Both the position numbers and the translations under genes were made by a program. Below the pieces are notes generated by a model. That model saw only the letters and a program-made list of their open reading frames with translations. It was not told the DNA's origin and made no database searches. A stretch of DNA of 64,000 nucleotides from CAWCDJ01 sp963836015 (lineage in GTDB: Bacteria > Acidobacteriota > Terriglobia > Bryobacterales > Bryobacteraceae), in assembly GCA_963836015.1 (NCBI GenBank), contig CAWIIF010000007.1:62001-126000 (forward strand), in the 5' to 3' direction. Below, in pieces: positions 27,557 through 36,123 of this stretch (positions within the stretch are counted from its first letter, which is position 1; each line of letters starts with the position of its first letter).

Positions 27557-28264
27557 CTATTTTTGCGCTCCCGGGTACGTGGTGTCGTTCACCAGCGGTG
27601 GGTACGGCTTGCCGTACTTGTTCAGGTGCGGCGCCGGGATGTAGCCGGTTTCGGAGATCGAGATCAGCGGCAGCGCCAGGCCGTTTTCGGAGACCGTGAC
27701 GCGGTGTTCGAGAAATCGCAGCACATCGGGCTGGGCGCGTTCGTGGAAGATGTGCAGGTCGTATTCGCCCGGCGGGACGGAGGCGATCGTGAAGCGTCCG
27801 GAGGCCGGAGTGGTGGCGTACCAGGGTGTGGGCACCACCGCGATAATGGCGCTCATCGTGGAGTGGATATTGCAAAAGACGCGCACGATGCCCGGATGGC
27901 GGAAGACCTCGGTTTTGGACGTGCCGGGGGCGTACAGGCCCACATCGAAAGGCTGCCCGCTGAAGTTGGAAAAGGCGTTGTGAAAGATGGGGTCGAGATT
28001 GGGGAAATCGACGGCGCCGCCGACGGGCACCGCTACCACGTGAGGCACGAAGTGGCGTTTCAACTGGCGCATCACCTCGCGCCGCGCGGGGGCGGGCGCG
28101 GAAGCAGCGCCGGCGGGGGTGAGCCAGATGACTACGCCCGAGTAGTCCTTGTTCCGCCGCACCGCGGCCTCGTGGGAGTTGGTCAGCTCCACCTGCCCGC
28201 TCACCGAAGCGCCGGCTGCCGCCCCCGCGCAGACGCTAAAAAAGATAAGCCAACGCCAGATCAT
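27557..28264 (-). CDS. Exported cupredoxin-like protein
   Basis: 235 residues with a signal peptide (MIWRWLIFFSVCAGAAAG). The plastocyanin-type copper site is visible: His95 in DPIFHNAFS, then Cys131, His134 and Met137 in VFCNIHSTM, a complete type 1 copper ligand set. A carboxypeptidase-regulatory-like beta segment (PASGRFTIASVPPGEYDL) follows. Homologues are often labelled 'methylamine utilization protein', although no methylamine genes are nearby. It probably binds copper or transfers electrons in the periplasm and may supply the signal for the adjacent sensor kinase (inference). The start lies 29 bp inside the porin gene. Confidence 0.82.
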   Translation of the reverse strand: MIWRWLIFFSVCAGAAAGASVSGQVELTNSHEAAVRRNKDYSGVVIWLTPAGAASAPAPARREVMRQLKRHFVPHVVAVPVGGAVDFPNLDPIFHNAFSNFSGQPFDVGLYAPGTSKTEVFRHPGIVRVFCNIHSTMSAIIAVVPTPWYATTPASGRFTIASVPPGEYDLHIFHERAQPDVLRFLEHRVTVSENGLALPLISISETGYIPAPHLNKYGKPYPPLVNDTTYPGAQK

Positions 28265-29591
28265 AGTGATTGTTGATCCTGACTCCCTGCCCGATGTAGT
28301 TCGTCCGCAACTGCGTGGCCTCCAGCGAGAGGATCACATTCGGTGCGAGCCGGTAGAAGAAATTGCCGCCGAACAGCAGGTTCTTGCCGATGCGGCCCAC
28401 GCTCAGCTGGCGGTTGTTGTCGTCCTGCTGGCCGCTGAAGAGGTGGAAATCGAGGCGCGGCACGGTGTGAATGGTGAGCTGGCCCCATCCTCCGACGCTT
28501 TCGACCGCCCGTGCGTAATCGCCGTAGATCGTATAGCCCTGCTGGAAGCCGTTGCCGAGGGGCGCGACGTTCTGGCCGTTGTAAAAGGCTCCAGTGAGCT
28601 CCACCCTGCGCCAGGGGTTGAGGAACCAGTCCATCGAGAACAGGCTGGAGGGAATCGAGCGGCCCCCGGCGTGGGTCTGGCTGACATGGAATCCGGGGGC
28701 GATCTCGATACGGCGGTCGTCATCGAATTTATGGAAAAACTCGTAGCGGCCCTCGAGTGCCGGGCGGGACGGCTCGAGGGGTCCGGTGAACGAGCTTCCC
28801 GCGTAGGGGTTCTGTTCGCGCGTCTCCAGGACTCCCATCTGCGCGCGCAGGCCGGTGGAGGCTCCGAACCGGAAGTCCTGCTCCACGCGAACTTGGGGCA
28901 GCCACAGCCAGAGATTCCCCGCGCCGGTGAGCGGGGAGACTCCGACCTGGGCGAGCGAACTGGGCTCCCTGGGGTTGAAGATGGGCTTCTCCAGCCCGAC
29001 CATGACATTGCGCGTCTTCCAGTCGATCTCGATGGAAGCGGTACGCAGGCGGATGGCCTGATTGCTTGCGCCGCCGAAGAAATCCATGTACGCGGAGCCG
29101 TGGACGGTCCCTCCCCAGAAGGTGCCGGGGCCGCGGAAATCGAGTCCGATGATGGTCTGGCGCAGCGTGGCGCCCGCGTGGCCGTCGCCCGGGTTAGAGG
29201 CGACCACGGGGTAATCGGAGCCTCCCGACTGGTGCGAATCCAGAAACGTATTGAACAGGGCCATGCCCGTGAGGCGCACGGGGAACTTCTGCGAGGCCTC
29301 GACTTTGGTCTGAGCCAGTTCGGCGGTGCGCCGCTCCTGGGTCTCCAGGCGTTGGTCCATGGTCGCGGGAGGCGCGCCCTCGGGGGCCCCCGGTGGAGTG
29401 TCCGCGGGGGCGGCCGTACCGTCGAGCCGGGCGCGCAGGTCGCGTACTTCGGCGGTGAGGGCGCGGTTCTCCTGTTCCAGGCGGTCCAGCCGGGCCAGGA
29501 TTCCGGCGAGGTCCGGCGCGGTCTGCGCGGCGAGGACGGCCGGCAGGGCGAGCGCTGCGCACACGGGGAACCAGTTACTGAGTCGTGCCAT
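28236..29591 (-). CDS. Porin-like outer-membrane protein with N-terminal coiled coil
   Basis: 451 residues: signal peptide to about residue 22, then a heptad-like segment (LDRLEQENRALTAEVRDLRARL, about 31-56), a proline-rich linker, and an amphipathic beta-strand-rich barrel ending in an aromatic residue (LALAYLF), as is usual for outer-membrane barrels. The coiled coil plus barrel recalls phosphate- or carbohydrate-selective porins. It overlaps the response-regulator gene upstream by 17 bp and the cupredoxin gene downstream by 29 bp, so it is translated with them. The transported solute is unknown. Confidence 0.8.
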   Translation of the reverse strand: MARLSNWFPVCAALALPAVLAAQTAPDLAGILARLDRLEQENRALTAEVRDLRARLDGTAAPADTPPGAPEGAPPATMDQRLETQERRTAELAQTKVEASQKFPVRLTGMALFNTFLDSHQSGGSDYPVVASNPGDGHAGATLRQTIIGLDFRGPGTFWGGTVHGSAYMDFFGGASNQAIRLRTASIEIDWKTRNVMVGLEKPIFNPREPSSLAQVGVSPLTGAGNLWLWLPQVRVEQDFRFGASTGLRAQMGVLETREQNPYAGSSFTGPLEPSRPALEGRYEFFHKFDDDRRIEIAPGFHVSQTHAGGRSIPSSLFSMDWFLNPWRRVELTGAFYNGQNVAPLGNGFQQGYTIYGDYARAVESVGGWGQLTIHTVPRLDFHLFSGQQDDNNRQLSVGRIGKNLLFGGNFFYRLAPNVILSLEATQLRTNYIGQGVRINNHYDLALAYLF

Positions 29592-29961
29592 CCAGAATAT
29601 GCTCCAGTTTTCGCCGCAACTGCGCAGGCGAATACGGTTTGGGGAAAAATGCCGAGACCCCCAGGCCGGCCATGCGTTCCGGGGTTGCCGGGTCGGTATC
29701 GCCGCTCACTACGATGATGGGAGTCGCGCAGATCCTGCCGTCTTCGCGAATCCGGCGGATCAACTCGAAGCCGTCCATCGAGGGCATATTGAGATCTGTA
29801 ACGATGGCCTCGACTGGCGGCGCGCCGGAGGCCAGGATCCGCAGGGCTTCCCTGGCGGATTGCGCGGTGAGCACGGAAACGCCGGGGATGGCGGAGAGGG
29901 CGATCTCGAGGGTCGCCGCGGCATTCTCGGAATCCTCGACGATCAGAACGGCCCGCGGCAT
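29575..29961 (-). CDS. Single-domain response regulator (CheY-like receiver)
   Basis: 128 residues forming only a receiver domain. The acidic pair Glu9/Asp10 lies in VLIVEDSE, the phosphorylation site is Asp56 (VTDLNMPSMDG), the Ser lies in IVVSGDT, and the conserved Lys in FPKPYS. ATG 29961 has GAGAG nine nt upstream and starts exactly at the domain; an upstream TTG is less likely. Without an output domain it probably relays phosphate or acts by protein contact within the kinase-porin-cupredoxin cassette. Confidence 0.92.
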   Translation of the reverse strand: MPRAVLIVEDSENAAATLEIALSAIPGVSVLTAQSAREALRILASGAPPVEAIVTDLNMPSMDGFELIRRIREDGRICATPIIVVSGDTDPATPERMAGLGVSAFFPKPYSPAQLRRKLEHILDGTTQ

Positions 29962-30012
29962 CAGGATATTCTCTCTCAACCAGTGGGCGGCGGCGTGGCC
30001 ATCCTGTTAAAT

Positions 30013-30687
30013 TTACGGCCTGAACCGGTATCCCACACCATGCACGGTAAGGAAGTGACGCGGAGTGTTGGGGTCGGGTTCCAGCTTCTGCCGCAATTTC
30101 ACAACATGCGCGTCCACCGTGCGGGTATTGGGGAAGAACTCGTAACCCCAGACGGAGTTCAGGATCATGTCGCGGGTGAGGGGGCGCTCGGGGTTTTGCA
30201 GGAAGTAGCAGAGCAGGTTGTATTCAGCCGGGGTGAACTTCAACTCCGCGCCCTTCCGCTTGACGATGCGCCGCTCGAAATCCACCTCCGTCTCGTCGAA
30301 GTGGACCACCTTATGCGAATCGGGTGAGGCGCGGCGCAGCACGGCCCGGATGCGGGCCATCAATTCGCGCGAGCCGAACGGCTTCACCATGTAATCGTCC
30401 GCGCCGATTTCGAGGAGGAGCACCTTGTCCACCTCGTCGCTGAGCGCGCTCAACACGATGATGGGAGTCTTCAACTGCGCGGCGCGCAACTGCTTGCAGA
30501 TCTCGGTGCCGCTCATGCCGGGCAGCCGGAGATCCACCAGCACGAGGTCCGGCTTGGCGGTGACGGCCTTTTCAAAACCCGTGCGGCCGTCGCCGACCAG
30601 CACCGCGCGAAAGCCATCCTGCTCGAGCATGAGCCCGATGGTATCGCGCAGGCTTTCGTCGTCATCGATCACGAGAACCGTCTGCAT
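30013..30687 (-). CDS. OmpR/PhoB-family response regulator
   Basis: 224 residues: an N-terminal receiver with phosphorylatable Asp52 (VDLRLPGMSG) and Lys in MVKPFGSRE, followed by a winged-helix DNA-binding domain (about 125-222; FTPAEYNLLCYFLQNPERPLTR and VHGVGYRF). ATG 30687 is preceded by GGGGGAA; an in-frame ATG at 30741 has no ribosome site. It is the likely transcriptional output for the sensor kinase encoded four genes downstream. Confidence 0.94.
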   Translation of the reverse strand: MQTVLVIDDDESLRDTIGLMLEQDGFRAVLVGDGRTGFEKAVTAKPDLVLVDLRLPGMSGTEICKQLRAAQLKTPIIVLSALSDEVDKVLLLEIGADDYMVKPFGSRELMARIRAVLRRASPDSHKVVHFDETEVDFERRIVKRKGAELKFTPAEYNLLCYFLQNPERPLTRDMILNSVWGYEFFPNTRTVDAHVVKLRQKLEPDPNTPRHFLTVHGVGYRFRP

Positions 30688-30901
30688 CGGCGTTCCCCCG
30701 ATTGTAACGAATCCGGACGAGGGGTTTTCGAGAGATGACATAAATCCGGCCGGTGTCGTCTTCCACCTGGTAGCCGTTCGTCCCGAGTACCCCGACTGAA
30801 TCGACCACCGTACCGCTGATGCGGGAGGACGGCTTGATGCGAAACTGGGAATATGCCGCTATGCAAGGTCGCCCGGCTCTCCTCGCTCCCGCCGAATTCG
30901 G
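30662..30901 (-). pseudogene. Possible remnant of a small OB-fold domain protein
   Basis: Between the divergent response-regulator and Rieske genes, the minus strand keeps a frame whose codons from about 30830 to 30715 read ISGTVVDSVGVLGTNGYQVE and then DDTGRIYVISRK. This resembles small exported OB-fold (tRNA_anti-like) proteins, where a V-GTGGY-V-DGTG-I-V-S pattern is common. There is no ATG, GTG or TTG at a sensible place upstream, and the frame ends soon after. A decayed gene or a chance match are both possible. Confidence 0.3.
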
Positions 30902-31167
30902 TCATGGAGGTGATGGTGGGCGGGGAGTTCTACGCCATCTGCAACGTCAACGGAGCGGTGCGCGCGCTGAGCGGCGTGTGCCTGCATCGCGGCGGTCCGC
31001 TGGGGCAAGGACAGATTCATGACGGCCGCGTGGTCTGCCCCTATCATCTTTGGGAATTCGACTGCGCGACCGGCGAATACGACTACGACCCCACCATGCG
31101 GGTTCCGACCTTCGAAGTGAAAGTCGAAGGCGACGACATCCTGCTCGAGGTTCCGGAACATGCCTGA
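30853..31167 (+). CDS. Rieske [2Fe-2S] ferredoxin-like protein
   Basis: 104 residues, a complete small Rieske domain. The cluster ligands are Cys43 and His45 (CLHRGGPL) and Cys62 and His65 (CPYHLWEFDCATG). It resembles the ferredoxin subunits of nitrite reductase (NirD) or biphenyl-type dioxygenases and would shuttle single electrons in the cytoplasm. Its last eight bases overlap mutM, so the two are translated together, although no functional link is known. No oxygenase or reductase partner is encoded nearby. Confidence 0.92.
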   Translation: MPLCKVARLSSLPPNSVMEVMVGGEFYAICNVNGAVRALSGVCLHRGGPLGQGQIHDGRVVCPYHLWEFDCATGEYDYDPTMRVPTFEVKVEGDDILLEVPEHA

Positions 31168-31954
31168 ACTGCCGGAAGTCGAGACGGTAGTTCGGTCCAT
31201 TGCACCGCTGGTGGGGCGGCGGATTGTCGCCGCTGAATTCCGCTGCCTCCGTGTGCTCCGCGGCGGGGATCCGGACGAAATGGCGGCGCGCCTTCAGGGC
31301 CGCCGCATCGCGGGGATCAAGCGGTACGGCAAATTCATTCTGGTCGCGATCGAAGGCGGCGGATATCTGGTCGTGCACCTGGGGATGACCGGGCGCCTGC
31401 TGCTGGGAGGAGCGCCCGGAAAGCACACGCATGCCATCCTGACGCTCGACCGCGGCGTGCTGCTCTACGACGACAGCCGGCAATTCGGGCTCCTGCAGTT
31501 CAGCGAGGCGTTCCCGGAGCGGATCGCGCGCCTGGGGCCGGAGCCGCTCGAAGTGAGCTTCCCGGATTTCGCGCGCTCCCTGAAGCGGCGTAAGACGAGA
31601 GTCAAGGCGCTGCTGCTCAACCAGGACTTTCTCCGCGGGATCGGCAACATATACGCTGACGAAGCGCTGTTCCGCGCCGGAATTCATCCGACTGCGCTGG
31701 CCTGCCGCCTGCGGGGCGATCGCCCGCGGCGGCTTTTCGACGCCATCGTGGCGGTGCTGAGCGAAGCGATTGCGGCCGGCGGTTCATCGATATCGGACTA
31801 TGTGGACGCCGAGGGCCGCAAGGGATTCTTTCAGATCCATCACCGGGTTTACCAGCGGGAGGGCGAGCCGTGCCTCGGCTGCGGGCGGCCTATCCGGCGA
31901 ATCCTGGTGGCTCAACGGTCGTCGCATTACTGTCCCGGCTGCCAGAAACGTTAG
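31160..31954 (+). CDS. mutM: Formamidopyrimidine-DNA glycosylase (Fpg/MutM)
   Basis: 264 residues. Base-excision repair enzyme that removes 8-oxoguanine and formamidopyrimidines and nicks the abasic site. The N-terminal catalytic proline and the PELPEVE motif follow Met1; Lys is conserved in KRYGKF near 55; the helix-two-turn-helix contains LLLNQDFLRGIGNIYADEAL; the C-terminal zinc finger is CLGCGRPI...CPGCQ. All key residues are intact. Confidence 0.97.
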   Translation: MPELPEVETVVRSIAPLVGRRIVAAEFRCLRVLRGGDPDEMAARLQGRRIAGIKRYGKFILVAIEGGGYLVVHLGMTGRLLLGGAPGKHTHAILTLDRGVLLYDDSRQFGLLQFSEAFPERIARLGPEPLEVSFPDFARSLKRRKTRVKALLLNQDFLRGIGNIYADEALFRAGIHPTALACRLRGDRPRRLFDAIVAVLSEAIAAGGSSISDYVDAEGRKGFFQIHHRVYQREGEPCLGCGRPIRRILVAQRSSHYCPGCQKR

Positions 31955-32114
31955 ACTGGATACTGTTGAAACCGAACCGGATCGGGTAACGTCGTTACAG
32001 GTACAAAGGCCCCGTTTGATTGCGCCATACGGTTTGCCAGGCGCAAGGATGTTGTAGGTTAGGTTCCATACTGCTTTCGTAAATTTTGTTGCTAAGAACG
32101 AGGAGAATTCTGAC

Positions 32115-32744
32115 GTGACACGCATCAGCAGATACCTTCCACTGCTTGCCCTTCCGCTTTTTGGCATTCAGTTTGCCCACGCGCAAAGTGGGTTCGACGT
32201 AAACCTCGGATTCGGTACATACCACGCCAAGTCAACCGGAACCTCGATCGACACCTTCGGAGACGGCACGCTGTATCCGACCCCCTCGCTGGGTGGATTT
32301 TTTCTTGGATTCGGCGGCAACCTGATGCTCTGGCAAAAGTTGGGACTGGGATTCGAAGCCAACCTGCAGCCCAACAAGCCGGATTACGCCGGGCTACAGG
32401 CCCGCACGACCCTCTGGGACGTCAACGCCATTTACCAGCCGGTTACCACCAAGCGTGCCTCACTGCAGTTGCAGGGTGGAATCGGCGGGGCGAACATGAA
32501 GTTCTACTACAACTCCCAATATTGCGATCAGTTCGCCGGGTGCTCCAGTTCCAACCAGTATCTGGAGAGTTCCAATCACTTCCAGATACACGGCGGTGTG
32601 GGAGTGCAGTTATACGTGACAGATCACGTCTTCATCCGGCCGCAGTTCGACGTTCACTACGTGCATAATTTTTACCAGTTCGGCAGCAACTTCGTGCCGG
32701 GCGCCACGGTCTGGGTAGGTTATAGCTTCGGAGACCGGCCGTAG
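32115..32744 (+). CDS. Outer-membrane beta-barrel protein
   Basis: 209 residues. Signal peptide MTRISRYLPLLALPLFGIQFAHA, then eight or so alternating hydrophobic strands (VNLGFGTYHA, GFGGNLMLW, LGLGFEANLQ, VWVGYSFG at the end), typical of OmpA-like or 'outer membrane protein beta-barrel' domains. Two cysteines in QYCDQFAGCSSS (about 136 and 141) may form a loop disulfide. GTG 32115 has GAGGAG nine nt upstream. The 160-nt upstream gap shows no clear promoter. The precise function is unknown. Confidence 0.75.
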   Translation: MTRISRYLPLLALPLFGIQFAHAQSGFDVNLGFGTYHAKSTGTSIDTFGDGTLYPTPSLGGFFLGFGGNLMLWQKLGLGFEANLQPNKPDYAGLQARTTLWDVNAIYQPVTTKRASLQLQGGIGGANMKFYYNSQYCDQFAGCSSSNQYLESSNHFQIHGGVGVQLYVTDHVFIRPQFDVHYVHNFYQFGSNFVPGATVWVGYSFGDRP

Positions 32745-32767
32745 GACAACTCGTCACCCGCTCCCTG

Positions 32768-32797
32768 ACGGTCGCGGCTCTGCTGTGTCACGACCGT
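32768..32797. terminator. Possible bidirectional terminator hairpin
   Basis: ACGGTCG (32768-32774) and CGACCGT (32791-32797) form seven-base inverted arms with a 16-nt loop. They lie between the convergent outer-membrane protein and zinc-ribbon genes. No T-run follows on either side, so its strength is doubtful. Confidence 0.3.
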
Positions 32798-32814
32798 TAA
32801 GGGATCTGGGAGTG

Positions 32815-33570
32815 TTACTCCTGGACGGCTGGGGCGGGCTCTCCGGCCAGGTCTTCCCGGGCAACCGGAGGGTTGTAGTACAACATGCGCTGGCAACTCT
32901 CACAGGACATGATCTCGCTGCCTCTCTTCAAGTCCTGGAAAAACTGCGGGCGCATCGCCATGTTGCACGCGCTGCAGCGGCCGTCTACCGCTTCCGCTAC
33001 TCCGATGCCGCGGCGCGCTTTGCGTACCCTCTCGTAGCGCTGGTAAGTGGCCGGCGAGATTCCCTTGACGATTTCGGCGCGCTCGGCCTTGAGGTCGGCG
33101 GCGGCCTTCTCGTCGACCGCGGTGCGCTCCCGGGCCTGCGCCTTCTCGGCTTCCACTTGCGCCTTCTCCGCCTTGAGCGCCGCCTCGGCTGCCTTGACGT
33201 TCTTGTCGAGCGGCTCGGATTCCCCCATCAACTCGAGGATGCGGTCTTCCGCCTTGCGGATTTCCTTCTGGCAGAAATCGATCTCATTCTGGAAGGCCCG
33301 ATACTGGTCGTTGGTCTTCGCCTGCAGCATCTGGTCTTTCAGCTTGGAGATCTTCTGCTCCTGAACTTGAATATCGCCTTCGCACTTCTTACGTTCTTTC
33401 TGGTTGGCGGCCAGCGCAGCGCGATCGGCGTCGAGCTTGCGCTCGTGCGACCCGAGTTTTTTTTCGATTTCCGCGATGTGAACAGGGAGCGAAGAGATCT
33501 CTCGGGCGAGGTCCGCAAGGCGAAAATCAACTTCCTGCAAGCGGATCACCAGTTTCAGGTCTGGAAGCAT
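32815..33570 (-). CDS. Coiled-coil zinc-ribbon protein (DUF164/CdsZ-like)
   Basis: 251 residues. About 1-180 is one long charged coiled coil (for example KLDADRAALAANQKERKKCE), and about 200-240 is a C4 zinc ribbon (CSACNMAM...CESCQRML). This layout is that of the widespread 'zf-RING_7/C4-type zinc ribbon' proteins, which have been linked to transcription and stress regulation in some bacteria. ATG 33570 matches the family N-terminus (DLKLVIRLQEVD) and lies 44 bp inside murJ. It is the last gene of the thiL-murJ operon. Confidence 0.88.
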   Translation of the reverse strand: MLPDLKLVIRLQEVDFRLADLAREISSLPVHIAEIEKKLGSHERKLDADRAALAANQKERKKCEGDIQVQEQKISKLKDQMLQAKTNDQYRAFQNEIDFCQKEIRKAEDRILELMGESEPLDKNVKAAEAALKAEKAQVEAEKAQARERTAVDEKAAADLKAERAEIVKGISPATYQRYERVRKARRGIGVAEAVDGRCSACNMAMRPQFFQDLKRGSEIMSCESCQRMLYYNPPVAREDLAGEPAPAVQE

Positions 33571-35188
33571 TCCTAATCGCAGTGTAGCATGTGGTCCGGA
33601 CGGCCTCCAGTTCGGGAACCCGGAGGGCCGACGCCACCGCATAAAACACAGCGACTCCGGTGGGGATCGCGAAGGCCACATCCGCCAACTGGGAAAGCTT
33701 CCCGGAGCCGAGCGCCGCGTGAACGCCCCGGCTGACGGCCCAGCAGGCGGCTCCCATGATTGCCGAAGCCGCCGCGATCTTCAGAGCGCTGGATGCCAGG
33801 CGCCGTCCGTGCAGTCCATGGACCCGAACCTTCAGCAGCCAGAAGAGCGCCGCGCCCCCGGCCAGCGCCACCACCGACGTCGAAAGGGCCAGGCCGGCGT
33901 GGCCCATTCCGGCGCGCTTTACCAGAGCCAGGGCCAGGCCCAGGTTCAACGCGATGGAAGCGAGGCTCACCAGCATGGGAGTGCGCGCGTCCCCGATCGC
34001 GTAGAAGGCGGGGGCCAGCAACTTGATCACGGAATATCCGGCCAGACCCGCGCTGTACCAGGCGAGCGCGACCGCGGTCTGGTGTGTATCGAAGGCCTGG
34101 AACCTTCCCCACTGATAGATGGCCCCGATCATGCTTTCGCCCAGAACCGCCAGTCCGACCGAGGACGGAATCGTCAACAGCAGGACCATCCCCAGGGAGC
34201 GCGCGAGCGCGGCGCGATAATCGTCCATCCGCTCCGCTACGGCGCTGCGCGAGATGGCGGGCAGCGTCGCGGAGGCGATCGCCACGCCGAAGAGTCCCAG
34301 CGGAAGCTGCATGAACCGGAACGCATACCCGAGCCAGCTCACCGGTCCGTTGATGACATGGCCGGCGGCATCGGTGATACCGGACGCCAGGTTGGTGTTC
34401 ACGATGATGTTGATCTGGACCGCGGCGTTCCCCAGAATCGCCGGAAGCATGAGCCGGGAGATCCGGTGCAGGCCGGGATGGCGGAGGTCGAGCCGCGGCC
34501 GGAAGGAGAAACCCTCCCGGCGAAGGCTGGGCACCTGCCAGAGGAGTTGCAGGAGACCGCCCGCCAGCACTCCGAACGCCATCGAGACGATCAAGCCCTG
34601 CCCGAACGACCGGCCAATCGTGAAGCCGGCGGCCACTCCGACCAGGACCGAGCCGATGTTGAAGAACACGGAGGCCAGCGCAGGCACGCCGAAGCGGTCG
34701 CACGCGTTCAATACTCCCATCGCCTGCGCCGCCAGCGTCACCAGCAGCAGGAAGGGGAACATGATGCGGGTAAGCAGCACCGCCAGCTCGAACTTGCCGG
34801 GAACCTGCTCGAATCCCGGCGCCATCAGCCGCACCAGTTGCGGGGTCAGGACGATTCCGGCCACGCACAGGGCACCGACCACCAGCAGCAGGGCCGTGGC
34901 TACTACATTGGACAGCTCGCGCGCCGCCCGCTTGTCTCTCCCCGCCAGGTATTCGGTGAAGATCGGGACGAAGGCCGAAGAAAGAGCCCCCTCGGCGAAC
35001 AGGTTGCGGGTGAGGTTGGGGATGCGCATTCCGAGCAGGAATGCGTCATAGGCGGCGCCGGCCCCGAACAGCCGCGCCATGACCATTTCGCGGACAACGC
35101 CGGTGATCCGGCTCAACGCCACCGCCGCGGAGATCGTTCCCGCGGAGCGTAGGAAACCGTGTTGTTCCCGCCGGGTGGCTTCCTCCAC
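33527..35188 (-). CDS. murJ: Lipid II flippase MurJ (MviN)
   Basis: 553 residues with about 14 membrane helices. The family landmarks are RITGVVREMVMARLFGAG near the N-terminus, then FLLGMRIPNLTRNLFAEGALSSAFVPIF, RIMFPFLLLVTLAAQAMGVLN, and the Arg in RFMQLPLGLFGVAIA. It flips undecaprenyl-PP-linked cell-wall precursor across the inner membrane. The start is GTG 35188, one base after the sugar kinase stop. It belongs to a compact minus-strand operon starting at thiL. Confidence 0.95.
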   Translation of the reverse strand: MEEATRREQHGFLRSAGTISAAVALSRITGVVREMVMARLFGAGAAYDAFLLGMRIPNLTRNLFAEGALSSAFVPIFTEYLAGRDKRAARELSNVVATALLLVVGALCVAGIVLTPQLVRLMAPGFEQVPGKFELAVLLTRIMFPFLLLVTLAAQAMGVLNACDRFGVPALASVFFNIGSVLVGVAAGFTIGRSFGQGLIVSMAFGVLAGGLLQLLWQVPSLRREGFSFRPRLDLRHPGLHRISRLMLPAILGNAAVQINIIVNTNLASGITDAAGHVINGPVSWLGYAFRFMQLPLGLFGVAIASATLPAISRSAVAERMDDYRAALARSLGMVLLLTIPSSVGLAVLGESMIGAIYQWGRFQAFDTHQTAVALAWYSAGLAGYSVIKLLAPAFYAIGDARTPMLVSLASIALNLGLALALVKRAGMGHAGLALSTSVVALAGGAALFWLLKVRVHGLHGRRLASSALKIAAASAIMGAACWAVSRGVHAALGSGKLSQLADVAFAIPTGVAVFYAVASALRVPELEAVRTTCYTAIRNASRPETGDPLAGS

Positions 35189-35189
35189 G

Positions 35190-36119
35190 CTAATCGACGC
35201 GCCGGACTTCCACCTGGCGGTAGATCTCCTGTGTCTGCTCGAGAGTGGCGAAATTCATGCCGGGCAGGCGGGCCGAGGCGGTTCCAGCCGATACGCCCCA
35301 GCGCAAGGCGTCCGCGCAGTTGGCCTTGCGGCGCATGGCCCAGACATAGCCGGCGGTGAGCGCGTCGCCGGCGCCGATGGGGCAGACGGCATCGACGCGA
35401 GGCGGCACGGCTTCGACCAGGCCGTCGGCGAAGGCGCCCACGGCGCCGCGGCTGCCGAGCGACAGCACCACCGATTCCGGCCCCATCGTGCGGATGTGTT
35501 CCGCGGCCTCCAGGTAATGGGTGCGGGTCAGCAGGGTGCGGCCGAGCAGGCGCTCCGCCTCCTGCTGGTTCGGAGTCACCACAGTGGGGCGCGCCTCGAT
35601 GCCTTCGCGCAGCTCGTCGCCGCCGGCGTGCAGCAGCGTCCTCACTTTCTTGGCGCGGGCAAGCGCGATCAGCTTGCCGTAGAACGATGGCGGCGCGCCC
35701 GGCGGCAGGCTGCCGCACACCATCAGCCAGGCGGCCGAGTCGAGTGTCCCGCGAATCACGCGCTCGACGCGCGCCAGCTCGGTCTTGGAGATCGGCGGCC
35801 CCGCTTCATTCAGGTTCACGGTGAGGCCGTGCTTATCGGTGATGGTGAGGTTGGTGCGGATTTCATTCTGGATCGGAACCACCGAGATGTCGTAGCCGCA
35901 GCCGCCCAGGTGGGATTCCAGGCGCTTGCCGGAATCGCCGCCCGACGTGAGCACGGCCAGAGTCCGGCCGCCGAAGGAACTGATCACGCTCGAGGCATTA
36001 ATTCCGCGCCCGCCCGCCGATTCACGACTGGACTTGATATAGGCGCGGTCTTCAAACGCGAGCCGGTCGACGCTGATGATCCGGTCAATCGCCGGATTAA
36101 TCGTGATAGTGACAATCAA
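35190..36119 (-). CDS. PfkB-family sugar kinase (1-phosphofructokinase-like)
   Basis: 309 residues. It begins ITINPAIDRIISVD, the N-terminal signature of 1-phosphofructokinase/tagatose-6-phosphate kinase. The GGRGINAS glycine-rich substrate loop and the catalytic PIGAGDALTAGY motif (Asp as general base) are intact. It would phosphorylate a sugar phosphate with ATP. The start is TTG 36119, four nt after the methyltransferase stop. No phosphotransferase fru genes are nearby, so the substrate is open. Confidence 0.88.
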   Translation of the reverse strand: MIVTITINPAIDRIISVDRLAFEDRAYIKSSRESAGGRGINASSVISSFGGRTLAVLTSGGDSGKRLESHLGGCGYDISVVPIQNEIRTNLTITDKHGLTVNLNEAGPPISKTELARVERVIRGTLDSAAWLMVCGSLPPGAPPSFYGKLIALARAKKVRTLLHAGGDELREGIEARPTVVTPNQQEAERLLGRTLLTRTHYLEAAEHIRTMGPESVVLSLGSRGAVGAFADGLVEAVPPRVDAVCPIGAGDALTAGYVWAMRRKANCADALRWGVSAGTASARLPGMNFATLEQTQEIYRQVEVRRVD

Positions 36120-36123
36120 GTCT

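Noticed and set aside
26207..28276. 689-codon plus-strand open frame across the kinase and cupredoxin genes
   Set aside because: Shadow of two well-supported minus-strand genes; no coherent domain and no ribosome site.
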